Assembly (NCBI RefSeq): GCF_901538265.1
Contig: NZ_LR593886.1
Span: 4,299,738-4,363,737 of the forward strand
From: Gemmata massiliana
Lineage (GTDB): Bacteria > Planctomycetota > Planctomycetia > Gemmatales > Gemmataceae
Direction of reading: 5' to 3'
Length of the DNA stretch: 64,000 nt
The notes below the pieces were generated by a model. That model was not told the origin of the DNA and searched no databases. It saw only the letters and a list, made by a program, of their open reading frames with translations. This document shows positions 42,220 through 51,400 of this stretch, piece by piece. Within the stretch, counting starts at the first letter, position 1; each line of letters starts with the position of its first letter. Both the position numbers and the translations under genes were made by a program.

Positions 42220-42876
42220 ATGCACACGTTCCCCGTTCACTCCCGGAAGAACGCCACGCCCGAAACGCCCCCGCGCCGGCGGTGGCGCTGGTGGGCCGCG
42301 CTCGCGCTGCTCGTACTCGGCGGGATCGTCTGGGCCGCGCGCCCGGACCCGCATATGGCACGGGCGAAGGAACTACAGAACGAACTGTTCGGTTCGGCAG
42401 GCAAGAACCTCTCCGCCGAGGAACGCAAGGCCCGGTTCACAGAGTACCGCGAGCAGGTCAAACACCTGAATGCTGACCAGAAGTGGGAACTGTCCGCACC
42501 GGCCCGGGAGCGGCAGAAGGCCGAGATGGAGCGCTATTTCGCGCTGTCCCCGAAGGAGAAAATCAAGTACCTCGATGGGCTGATCGATCGCGCCGAGAAA
42601 TCGCGGAAGGGGCGGGAACAGAAGGCCGCGCAGGGGGGAGCGGGGCGCCCGGGTGGGGGCGGGCTCGGGGGCGGATTCGGCGGCCCGGGCGGGGCTCAAA
42701 AGGGTGGCGCCCCTGGCGGCGCCCCGGGGAAAGCCCCGCGTTCACCCGAGGAAATTGAGAAGCGACGGAAAGAGGCTCTCGCGCGAACCACGCCGGAGGA
42801 ACGCGCCCGTGCGGACCAGTTCCGCAAGGAGATGAACGACCGGCGCAAGCAGCGTGGGTTATCCGTTCGCCTGTGA
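42220..42876 (+). CDS. membrane-anchored Gly-rich hypothetical protein
   Basis: A 218-residue protein, 52 bp after the pseudopilin, with GGAGG before its ATG. One transmembrane helix (about 24-40, WWAALALLVLGGIVWAA) is followed by charged helices (KNLSAEERKARFTEYREQVK, LSPKEKIKYLDGLIDRAEKS), a Gly-rich linker and another charged helix (SPEEIEKRRKEALARTTPEE). The pattern resembles other planctomycete single-pass proteins of unknown role. The position suggests cotranscription with the pseudopilin. Confidence 0.75.
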   Translation: MHTFPVHSRKNATPETPPRRRWRWWAALALLVLGGIVWAARPDPHMARAKELQNELFGSAGKNLSAEERKARFTEYREQVKHLNADQKWELSAPARERQKAEMERYFALSPKEKIKYLDGLIDRAEKSRKGREQKAAQGGAGRPGGGGLGGGFGGPGGAQKGGAPGGAPGKAPRSPEEIEKRRKEALARTTPEERARADQFRKEMNDRRKQRGLSVRL

Positions 42877-42993
42877 GGAGCTACAGGTGCGGGTGTGTTC
42901 GAGGGTCGGGAAGCGTAGAACGTAACAGACGTGTTCACCGCGCCCGATTTTTGGGACCGCGGTGCCCCGGAATCGTTCCTCCCGGTCCCGCGA

Positions 42994-43380
42994 ATGAACC
43001 TGCTCCGCACTCACCACGTCGCGATCATCTGTTCCGACTACGCGCGCTCGAAGCACTTCTACACCGCCGTACTCGGTCTGGAAACGATTGCCGAGGTGTA
43101 CCGGGCCGGTCGGGACTCGTACAAGCTCGATTTGCGCCTGCCCGACGGTACGCAGATCGAGCTGTTTAGCTTCCCGAGCCCGCCCGCGCGCCCGAGTTAC
43201 CCGGAGGCGTGCGGGTTGCGGCACCTGGCGTTCGAGGTCGCGGACGTGGGGGCAGCGGTCGAAGACTTGGCGCGGAACGGGGTGATCGCCGAACCAGTGC
43301 GCGTCGACGAGTACACCGGCAAGCGGTTCACGTTCTTCGCGGACCCCGACGGGCTTCCGCTCGAACTGTACGAACGGTGA
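42994..43380 (+). CDS. VOC (glyoxalase-like) family protein
   Basis: A 128-residue single-domain VOC protein of the YaeR/GloA2-like type: LRTHHVAIICSDYARSKHFY with TAVLGL, TQIELFSFP, CGLRHLAFEVADVGAAVEDL and FTFFADPDGLPLELYER. The metal-ligand pattern His (HHVAI), Glu (QIELF), His (LRHLAF) and Glu (LELYE) is intact, so a metal-dependent lyase or dioxygenase-like activity is possible, substrate unknown. The ATG at 42994 gives the compact domain; an upstream in-frame start at 42931 adds a non-conserved leader. Confidence 0.9.
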   Translation: MNLLRTHHVAIICSDYARSKHFYTAVLGLETIAEVYRAGRDSYKLDLRLPDGTQIELFSFPSPPARPSYPEACGLRHLAFEVADVGAAVEDLARNGVIAEPVRVDEYTGKRFTFFADPDGLPLELYER

Positions 43381-43533
43381 CAATTCGAGCCGCGCGAACG
43401 TGGGCTTCCTCGGCGTCACACAATGTCACCAACCCCGCGGCCAGGACCGGTTCGCCACCGCGGTCTCGTACTCGACGCGCTCGACCACCCGGGTGTATGG
43501 ACCGTGCTTGTGGTACTCGTTGCCTGCCCACAA

Positions 43534-43574
43534 TGCCCGCAACCGGGGACGCGGCCAGTCTTCGGTTGCGGGCA
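43534..43574. terminator. hairpin between convergent genes
   Basis: Perfect 12-bp stem TGCCCGCAACCG/CGGTTGCGGGCA with a 17-nt loop, in the gap between the VOC gene (plus) and the Tat protein gene (minus). No T-tract, so the terminator role is tentative. Confidence 0.45.
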
Positions 43575-43589
43575 CGTGGGTACGAGGTG

Positions 43590-45149
43590 CTACGCTTTCA
43601 GCCGTTCGCACGCTTCCTTGTGCGCGGGGGCCGCGTAGCCGTAGGCGCTGGCCGTGACGCGGGCCAGTGCGATCAGTTGGCGCCACTTGAACGCGGACCG
43701 TGCCCGCGTGAACTCATCACTCGCGGTCGCGTAGTATTTCTCCGCGTGCAGCGCGCCGTCCTCGCTGATCGCGTAGGTGCGGAACAGATTGAACACGTCT
43801 TTCGCGCTGTTGGACGTCTCGCTGAGGCGCGCAGTGAGAGCCGCGGCGCGGGCCTGATCCTTGTCGCGGATCGCGCCGTCGAGTTCCTTGAAGAGCGAAT
43901 CGGCCGGTAGCCCTTTAACCTTCTCGGAGTGTTCTGTCCGCGGGTACGCATCCCATTTCAGGAACTCGGCCCGGTTCGCCCGATCGCGGCCGACCTGGTA
44001 CCCGGCGAGAATCAGGCTCGTGACTTGAGTGCGCCGGTCGCCGATGCTCGCGAGGTTGCGCCAGGCGTGGATCGTGTCGCAGGCATGCACGCCGATCGAG
44101 TCGCCGTGGATGCTCCCCTCCGGCTTGCCCGCAGACACCCAGGCTTTCGGGCGCCCCTCGTCGCGGAGTATAAGTTGGTTTGCGGCCAGTGAGAGTGCTT
44201 CGCCGATCGCGTCCGTGCTGATGCCCTCGGCGAGCGCGGCCGCGACCGCGTCGGCGGATTGGGCCGCGTCGGACTTGAAGACCGTGTCCGCGAACCGCAG
44301 TACCCAGGCGTCATCGGCTGCCTTCGTACCGACCTTTGAGCCGACGAGCTTGTATTGATCGAGGAGCTTCGGCAGCAGTTCGCGGATCGGGCCGTTGTAC
44401 TTTGCCTGGTTCGCGTTCTTCTCGACGTTTACGCAATAGTGAACCGATTGCCGGAGCATCGTGTTCGCGCGCTCGGTGCCGACGAACCGCGTCATGTCCC
44501 ACGCACGCGACACCAGCACGACGCGGTGAACTTCGGTCGCGTCGTCCACTTCGACCATCAACTCGTTGAGCGCGTCTTCCGGCTTCCCTTTCGCGCAGAT
44601 CGCCGCGAACGTTGCTTCGGCTGCCGCCAGATCGCCCTTGCGCGTCACTTCGCGGAGCTGTTCGCCGCCGCGGGTCGTTGTCAATTTGCCGGGGGTAACG
44701 GCTTTCAGAGTTTCTTTTGTCGCGCCGAAGTCATTCAGACGCGAGGCGTTCCGGTGCAGCACTTTCAGCACCGCGAGTGGCTTGAGTTCGGCCTTCGTTT
44801 CTTCCTGCGACATCTGGAACGCCGGGGCGAGGGCCATCAGCGTGTGGAACCCGATGTAGTCCTCACCGCCGAACGCGCGGGCGTTTGTGAGCGCTGCTGC
44901 GGCGACGAGTTGCTTGAGTTCGGTACCGCCCTTCAGTTTGGTGATGACGGCCGCCACGAGCTTGTCGGGCGGCGTTTCTTGGAGGAAGTTCACGAGCGGG
45001 TCAAGGTCGCCGAACGTGAGGCGGGCGGGTTGTTCGTCGGCGAAGGCCGTAGCAAACCCCAGATCGTGAGCGAACGCGGTGCCCACGCTGGCGGCGATCA
45101 TGCCCCGACCGATGTCCGCGAACAGTTCGCGACGAGTGCGATTCGACAT
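43590..45149 (-). CDS. Tat-exported hypothetical protein
   Basis: A 519-residue protein with a twin-arginine-like leader (NRTRRELFADIGRGMIAASV, then AFADE). The rest is largely helical, with regular segments such as GGEDYIGFHTLMALAPAFQM, DATEVHRVVLVSRAWDM and VHACDTIHAWRNLASIG. Several conserved-looking His/Cys residues (FHTLM, HACD, HAW) could bind metal. I recognise no named domain, but proteins of this style with Tat leaders are common in planctomycetes. GGGAG precedes the ATG. No close operon partner. Confidence 0.75.
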   Translation of the reverse strand: MSNRTRRELFADIGRGMIAASVGTAFAHDLGFATAFADEQPARLTFGDLDPLVNFLQETPPDKLVAAVITKLKGGTELKQLVAAAALTNARAFGGEDYIGFHTLMALAPAFQMSQEETKAELKPLAVLKVLHRNASRLNDFGATKETLKAVTPGKLTTTRGGEQLREVTRKGDLAAAEATFAAICAKGKPEDALNELMVEVDDATEVHRVVLVSRAWDMTRFVGTERANTMLRQSVHYCVNVEKNANQAKYNGPIRELLPKLLDQYKLVGSKVGTKAADDAWVLRFADTVFKSDAAQSADAVAAALAEGISTDAIGEALSLAANQLILRDEGRPKAWVSAGKPEGSIHGDSIGVHACDTIHAWRNLASIGDRRTQVTSLILAGYQVGRDRANRAEFLKWDAYPRTEHSEKVKGLPADSLFKELDGAIRDKDQARAAALTARLSETSNSAKDVFNLFRTYAISEDGALHAEKYYATASDEFTRARSAFKWRQLIALARVTASAYGYAAPAHKEACERLKA

Positions 45150-45317
45150 GGATAAGCTCCCGGGGAGGGTGGGGCGCGGTGCGAGGCCGCGTCCGGGAGG
45201 ATGGAAGTAGGAACTGCGTTCGAGGATACCGCGCGGGGCGCGGGGGCGAAAGGAGAAATTAGATTCGTTCGGATGTTGTTGCGTTGGGCGGTGGTGCGTT
45301 GTGTTGGACGATCGCAG

Positions 45318-45782
45318 TTACCGTCCGAACCTACGCTCGGCAGCCCGCATAAGAGGTCGCGTGATCCAGTATCGGCCCACGCAGAAGATGAACATCCAGG
45401 CGACGATCCAGGTCAGCACGAGTGGGTGGCTCGGGGGCGTCAGCCCGGCAGTGGAGAGTGTCAGCGGCGCAGCGACCCAGGCGCCTTGGAGCAGCAGAAT
45501 GCTCAGGTATGTGCCCAGCAGTATCGTTCCCCGGCGGTATTCCTTTGTTGCTTCCTCGGGTGGCATGCCCAACACCAACCCCAGACCGACGCTATTAATC
45601 CGCCCTCCGGCAACCATCGTCGGTGCGCCGATGGCGATTGAGGCGAGCACGAACACCCAGAACGGGACATTGTAATAATTGGTGGCGAGGACCATCGCCA
45701 GAAGTGCGAACCCGAGGCCGAAGAAGACCAGCGCGTGTCCCAATAGCTGAAGTAGGTGACCGGTGAGTTTCGGCGGCATCAT
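45318..45782 (-). CDS. small four-helix membrane protein
   Basis: A 154-residue protein with four hydrophobic segments (about 10-32, 38-58, 88-108, 120-140) and a loop GMPPEEATKEYRRGTILLGT between the second and third. GGAGG is 6 nt before the ATG at 45782. No family recognised; probably an inner-membrane protein. It lies between two minus-strand genes, but gaps of 90-170 bp leave cotranscription open. Confidence 0.75.
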   Translation of the reverse strand: MMPPKLTGHLLQLLGHALVFFGLGFALLAMVLATNYYNVPFWVFVLASIAIGAPTMVAGGRINSVGLGLVLGMPPEEATKEYRRGTILLGTYLSILLLQGAWVAAPLTLSTAGLTPPSHPLVLTWIVAWMFIFCVGRYWITRPLMRAAERRFGR

Positions 45783-45872
45783 TCAACCCCTCCCAGTCTA
45801 TTCGTCGAAACGGTTCGCGGATTTCAACCGTAACGAATACACCGGAGAGGGGTGTTGGAAAACTAACCCAAC

Positions 45873-47306
45873 TTACTTCTTCTTCTCGGCGAAGGCGTAC
45901 AAGAACCCCGCCGTTCGGACGTAGAGGGCGTTGTCGGCGATCACCGGAGTTGCAGCGACGCGCTCGTTTAGTTTCGGGTTCCGCGCCACAACTTCCGGGT
46001 CATCGGCGCCGGCCTTTAGCACGGTGATTGCGCCGTTATCGAGGCACGCGAAGTAGATGTGCCCGTTCGCTGCGACCGGAGACGAGTAGTAGCGCCCGTT
46101 TGCGACCGCGCGTTCCTGCTCGTATATCGCTTTGCCCGTTTTGGTGTCGTAAGCGGTCACCAACCCGCCGTCCTTCACCAACACGAACTGGCCCTCGCAC
46201 ACGATCCCGGACGGGACGTAGGGCAGCCCCTTCGTTTGCTTCCAGAGCACGTGGGACTTCGTCACGTCGCCGCTCCCGCCGAGCTTCAAGGCGAACGCGC
46301 TGTTCTTCGACGCGGAAACGATGCGGAGGGCTTCGTCCCATTCCGCGCGGGTCAGTTTACCGTCGTGGTCGAAGTCCTGGTTGTCGAAGAAGCCCTTCAG
46401 CGGCGTTTTTTCGAGCCCGTCGCGCGTGATGTAGCCGAGCTTTTCGTCGCCCGATTCCTTCAGTAGTGCGTCGAATGACGGGAGCTTGACGTCGTCACCG
46501 GGCGCCCATCCCGCGAAGAACAGCGTGCCGTCCGCCACGACCGGGGTCGTACACGCCGCGGCCGGCATCCCGATCACGGTCCACTTCTCGTCGCCCGTCT
46601 TGAAGTCGTAACCGATCATGCGCCCGTACCCGGGCACGATGATCTGCTTGCCCGCCGGGGTGTCGCTCACCACCGGGGTGCAAAAAGCGGATTTCGACTC
46701 CCGCTTCTTGACCCATATCAGCGTGCCCGTGGCCGCATCGATCGTGAGAATTTTTGGATCTTTGTTCTCGTCACGCACGAGAACCACCACACCATCAGCG
46801 AGAATCGGCGAAACGCCGGTACCGAAATCGAACGGCGTAGATACCGTCGGCATCTCGTGGCGCCACAACTCTTTCCCGGACAGGTTGTAGCAGAACACGC
46901 CGCACGACCCGAAGTAAGAGATGATCCGCGTGCCATCGGTGACCGGGGTCGATGCAGCCGGGCTGCCCTCGGTTTTGTGGAACGGCTCGATCTGCTTCGC
47001 CGGTGCTTCGGCGCGCCACGCCTCTTTGCCCGTCGCGCGGTTGTACGCGATCGTGTAGAGCTTCCCGTCCTCGAACGCGGTGAGCACGAGGTTGTCGCCG
47101 GCCACGATCGGCGAGGAGAAGCCACTCGGGACCGCGACCTTCCACTTCACGTTCTTGTTCGGACCGAACTCAACGGGCGGCTTTTGCCCCTCAGCTATGC
47201 CTGACCCGTTCGGCCCACGGAACTGGGGCCACGCGAGTGCGGGATCGGCGCTCATCCCCGCGCCCGCGGACAGCCCGAGAGCCAGAATCGCAATTAGCTT
47301 CTTCAT
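45873..47306 (-). CDS. exported PQQ-type beta-propeller with an EF-hand insert
   Basis: A 477-residue protein with a signal peptide (MKKLIAILALGLSAGAGMSA) and a PQQ-type propeller: AWPQFRGPNGSGIAEGQKPP, then blades such as LYTIAYNRATGKEAWRAE, YNLSGKELWRHE and GLVTAYDTKTGKAIYEQE. Near residue 310-335 a single EF-hand-like loop is inserted between blades (NQDFDHDGKLTRAEWDEALR, with the D-x-D-x-D-G spacing and a Glu). GAGG lies 8 nt before ATG 47306, which fixes the start. Paralogous in style to the propeller at 28663-29991, which lacks the EF-hand. Confidence 0.9.
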   Translation of the reverse strand: MKKLIAILALGLSAGAGMSADPALAWPQFRGPNGSGIAEGQKPPVEFGPNKNVKWKVAVPSGFSSPIVAGDNLVLTAFEDGKLYTIAYNRATGKEAWRAEAPAKQIEPFHKTEGSPAASTPVTDGTRIISYFGSCGVFCYNLSGKELWRHEMPTVSTPFDFGTGVSPILADGVVVLVRDENKDPKILTIDAATGTLIWVKKRESKSAFCTPVVSDTPAGKQIIVPGYGRMIGYDFKTGDEKWTVIGMPAAACTTPVVADGTLFFAGWAPGDDVKLPSFDALLKESGDEKLGYITRDGLEKTPLKGFFDNQDFDHDGKLTRAEWDEALRIVSASKNSAFALKLGGSGDVTKSHVLWKQTKGLPYVPSGIVCEGQFVLVKDGGLVTAYDTKTGKAIYEQERAVANGRYYSSPVAANGHIYFACLDNGAITVLKAGADDPEVVARNPKLNERVAATPVIADNALYVRTAGFLYAFAEKKK

Positions 47307-47460
47307 GGTTGGAACCTCAAGGGTTACCGCACGCGACGTTCCGAAATGTGCGCACGCACCCGGCCGGCGCATCGCCCAATCGACGCGCTCGTGGAGTTCG
47401 GACCGGTACCGGTATCGATTCGGACTGCAGATTATTAGATTTCTGATTTACGCCGATCAA

Positions 47461-47496
47461 GTACCTACAATAAAGTAGGGTACCTACCAAAAGGTA
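47461..47496. promoter_or_regulatory. operator-like repeats upstream of the HxlR gene
   Basis: GTACCTAC occurs at 47461-47468 and 47480-47487, and the intervening GTAGGGTA (47475-47482) gives an inverted arrangement TACCTAC-N6-GTAGGGTA, followed by TACCTACC/AGGTA. The cluster ends 20 bp before the HxlR ATG. HxlR-family regulators often bind such sites at their own promoters, so autoregulation is inferred. Confidence 0.5.
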
Positions 47497-47516
47497 AGTT
47501 TTGGGAGTTGTCAGCT

Positions 47517-47885
47517 ATGCGCGCGGTCTATTCGTGTGGCCTTGAAGCTACTTTCGATGTGATCGGTGGGAAGTGGAAGTGTTTGATCCTGTGGCGCTTG
47601 CACCCGGATGCACGGCGATTCGGCGAACTCAAGCGCCTTGTAACCGGCATTACCGAGAAAATGCTCATTCAGCAACTTCGCGAAATGGAGGCGGACGGGT
47701 TGGTGCGTCGGCAAGCTTACCCCGAGATCCCGCCGCGTGTGGAATACTCGCTCACGCCGATGGGGATCAGCCTCAAAGAACTGCTCGGTCCCCTTTGCGA
47801 GTGGGGTAGCAAGTACATCGAGCAGATGGGCGGACAACACCTCTGCGAAGATGCTGAAACACAGACCCAATGCGTACCCGGGTGA
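47517..47885 (+). CDS. HxlR-family transcriptional regulator
   Basis: A 122-residue winged-helix regulator. The family pattern is complete: an N-terminal Cys (YSCGLEATFDVIGGKWKCLI), LWRLHPDARRFGELKRLVTG, ITEKMLIQQLREMEADGLVR and the wing PPRVEYSLTPMGISL. The N-terminal Cys and the Cys-containing tail (HLCEDAETQTQC) could allow redox or electrophile sensing, as in some relatives. ATG 47517 is chosen over an in-frame TTG at 47508. Divergent from the propeller gene; targets are not otherwise evident. Confidence 0.92.
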   Translation: MRAVYSCGLEATFDVIGGKWKCLILWRLHPDARRFGELKRLVTGITEKMLIQQLREMEADGLVRRQAYPEIPPRVEYSLTPMGISLKELLGPLCEWGSKYIEQMGGQHLCEDAETQTQCVPG

Positions 47886-48480
47886 GCGCCCCAAGTTCGC
47901 CTGAAATAATCAGTGGTTCCGGCAGAATAGTTTGTATTCTTTTGTCCATATGTATATAATTGGTTAAATTGCCGCGTTTTGTTCGCGGTATCGGTCGGTG
48001 ATCCGAATGGGTCGGTTCGTGGGAGCGCAGGCCAAATCGTGCGGGTGTGAGCAATTGTTACCATCTTGGGTTGAGGGCAAGTGGAGCGGATTATTCTCAA
48101 ATCCTTGACGGGATGTTTGTTAAGGCGCGTAGTTGGAGAAGTGGGCCGAGTCCGGTCCGAAGATGTTAGCATTTGTTAGCCAGGCTCACCGCCGAGGCTA
48201 CTGGTCCGTTCGTATTCGCGTCGGGGTCCGAATTCGCGGGCGCGATGTACCTAAGTGCTTGACTTGGCAACTCTATTGATCGACAACGACCCGCGCATGG
48301 CGTATAAGAAGAGAGCGCGCGAAACAGATCGCTGGCCGCGTTCACGGAACGTGTGACAGAATCTGCTTTTGCCGCGGTCGATCGACCGCCCATTTCGCCT
48401 ACACGGTTCGGGGCGCCAAACACCCGAATCGGACTCGCACGTTCGCCCGCATAGCCGTCCCGCCGCTCCCGGAGGCGCTG
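47886..48480. other. 595-bp gap upstream of the poly-HAMP kinase
   Basis: No protein-like frame on either strand. The part near 47935-47975 is notably A/T-rich for this genome (TATGTATATAATTGGTTAAA), which suits a promoter. A short direct repeat TGTTAGC-AT-TTGTTAGC lies near 48165-48180. No RNA gene recognised. Confidence 0.45.
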
Positions 48481-51400
48481 ATGTCTACTGTTCTCGAACC
48501 CGTCACCAACGGCACCGAGATGAACGCCCTTTTGGGCGCTCTCAACGCACTCCGTCACGGGCGCTCCGGCGTTCGATTGCCCCAAGACTGGACCGGCGTC
48601 GCGGGTAAGGTGGCCGACGCCTTCAACGACGTCGTGGAGCAGAACGAGCGCATGGCTGAGGAGCTCGCCCGGCTGAGCCGCGTCGTCGGTAAAGAGGGCA
48701 AACTCAGTCAGCGCCTCTCGCTCGGCGACGTGGGCGGGTTTTGGCGCGAGTCCGTCGGCTCCGTGAACGACCTCATCGACGACCTCGTTCACCCGACCAT
48801 CGAAACGGCCCGCGTGATCGGGGCCGTGGCCCAGGGCGACCTGTCCAAGACGATGGCCCTCGACATTGACGACCGGCCACTTCAAGGGGAGTTCTTGCGC
48901 ACCGCCAAGACCATCAACACGATGGTCGACCAGCTCGGTTCGTTCGCGTCGGAAGTGACCCGCGTGGCCCGTGAGGTGGGCACCGAAGGGAAGCTCGGCG
49001 GACAGGCCAAAGTGAAGGGCGTCGCCGGTACGTGGAAGGACTTGACGGACTCCGTCAACGGCATGGCGGCCAACCTGACGGCCCAGGTGCGCAACGTAGC
49101 CGAAGTGACGACGGCCGTGGCGAAGGGCGACTTGAGCCGGAAGATCACGGTGGACGTGAAGGGTGAGTTCCTCGAACTGAAAAACACCATCAACACGATG
49201 GTGGACCAGTTGCGGTCGTTCGCGTCGGAAGTGACGCGGGTAGCCCGTGAGGTGGGTACCGAAGGGAAGCTCGGTGGGCAGGCGCGCGTGGAAGGTGTGT
49301 CCGGTACATGGAAGGACTTGACCGACTCCGTCAACGGCATGGCCGGGAACCTGACGACGCAGGTGCGCAACATCGCCACCGTGACGACGGCGGTGGCGAA
49401 CGGTGACTTGAGCCGGAAGATCACGGTGGACGTGAAGGGCGAGATCCTGGAGCTGAAGAACACGGTCAACACGATGGTGGACCAGCTCAGCTCGTTCGCA
49501 TCAGAAGTGACCCGCGTCGCGCAGGAAGTCGGTACCGAGGGGCAACTGGGCGGTCAGGCGGACGTGAAGGGCGTGGCCGGGGTGTGGAAGAACCTCACCG
49601 ATTCTGTGAACTTCATGGCCGGTAATCTCACGTCGCAGGTGCGCAACATCGCGGACGTGACGAAGGCGGTGGCGGCCGGCGACCTGTCGCGGAAGATCAC
49701 GGTGGACGTGAAGGGTGAGATTCTGGAGCTGAAGAACACCGTGAACATCATGGTGGACCAGCTCAGCTCGTTCGCGTCGGAAGTGACGCGGGTGGCGCGC
49801 GAGGTGGGCACCGAAGGGAAGCTCGGTGGTCAGGCGGACGTGAAGGGCGTGGCCGGGGTGTGGAAGAATCTCACCGACTCGGTGAACTTCATGGCGGGTA
49901 ACCTGACGGCCCAGGTGCGCAACATCGCCGAAGTGACGACGGCCGTTGCCACGGGTGACCTGTCGCGGAAGATCACGGTGGACGTGAAGGGTGAGATTCT
50001 GGAGCTGAAGAACACCGTGAACATCATGGTGGACCAGCTCAGCTCGTTCGCGTCGGAAGTGACGCGGGTGGCCCGTGAGGTGGGCACCGAAGGGAAGCTC
50101 GGTGGACAGGCGGACGTGAAGGGCGTGGCCGGGGTGTGGAAGGACCTGACCGACTCGGTGAACTTCATGGCCGGTAACCTGACGAGTCAGGTGCGCAACA
50201 TCGCGGACGTGACGAAGGCGGTGGCGGCCGGGGACTTGAGCCGGAAGATCACGGTGGACGTGAAGGGCGAGATCCTGGAGCTGAAGAACACGGTCAACAC
50301 GATGGTCGACCAGCTCAGCTCGTTTGCGGCAGAAGTAACGCGGGTGGCTCGTGAAGTGGGTACCGAGGGGAAGCTCGGCGGTCAGGCCGATGTCCGCGGA
50401 GTGGCTGGTACGTGGAAAGACCTGACCGACTCCGTGAACGGTATGGCACGCAACCTGACGAGTCAGGTGCGTAACATCGCGGACGTGACCAAGGCTGTAG
50501 CGGCCGGTGACCTGTCGCAAAAGATCACGGTGGACGTCCGCGGGGAAATTCTGGAACTGAAGAACACGGTCAACACGATGGTGGACCAACTGCGGTCGTT
50601 CGCGTCGGAAGTGACGCGGGTGGCCCGCGAGGTGGGCACCGAAGGGAAGCTCGGTGGGCAGGCCGATGTTCGTGGAGTGGCCGGTACGTGGAAGGACTTG
50701 ACGGACTCAGTGAACTTCATGGCGGGTAATCTGACGTCGCAGGTGCGGAACATCGCCGAAGTGACGAAGGCCGTGGCTCTTGGGGACTTGAGCCGGAAGA
50801 TCACGGTGGACGTGAAGGGCGAGATCCTGGAGCTGAAGAACACGGTTAACACGATGGTCGACCAACTGCGGTCCTTTGCCGGTGAGGTGACGCGGGTGGC
50901 CCGTGAGGTGGGTACCGAAGGGAAGCTCGGTGGACAGGCTCAGGTCGAAGGGGTCGCGGGCACGTGGAAGGACTTGACGGACTCCGTCAACGGCATGGCG
51001 GGTAACCTGACAGCCCAGGTGCGCGGGATTGCGAAGGTCGTGACGGCCGTTGCGAACGGTGACCTCCAGCGCAAGCTTACCGTGGCCGCGAAGGGTGAAA
51101 TCGCGGAACTCGCCGAGACGATCAACGAGATGATCGGGACGCTCGCCACGTTCGCCGATCAGGTGACTACGGTAGCCCGCGAGGTCGGCGTCGAGGGGCA
51201 ATTGGGCGGGCAGGCGAAGGTGCCCGGCGCGGCCGGGATCTGGAAGGCTCTCACGGAGAACGTGAACCAGCTCGCCGCGAACCTGACGACTCAGGTGCGC
51301 GCGATCGCGGAGGTCGCCACCGCTGTGACGAAGGGCGACCTGACGCGGTCGATCACCGTTGAGGCGCAGGGCGAAGTCGCGGCGCTCTCGAACACCATCA

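Noticed and set aside
48922-51400. CRISPR-like or phage-type repeat array
   Set aside because: The 276-bp repeats are in frame, lack spacers, and encode HAMP domains inside one kinase gene.
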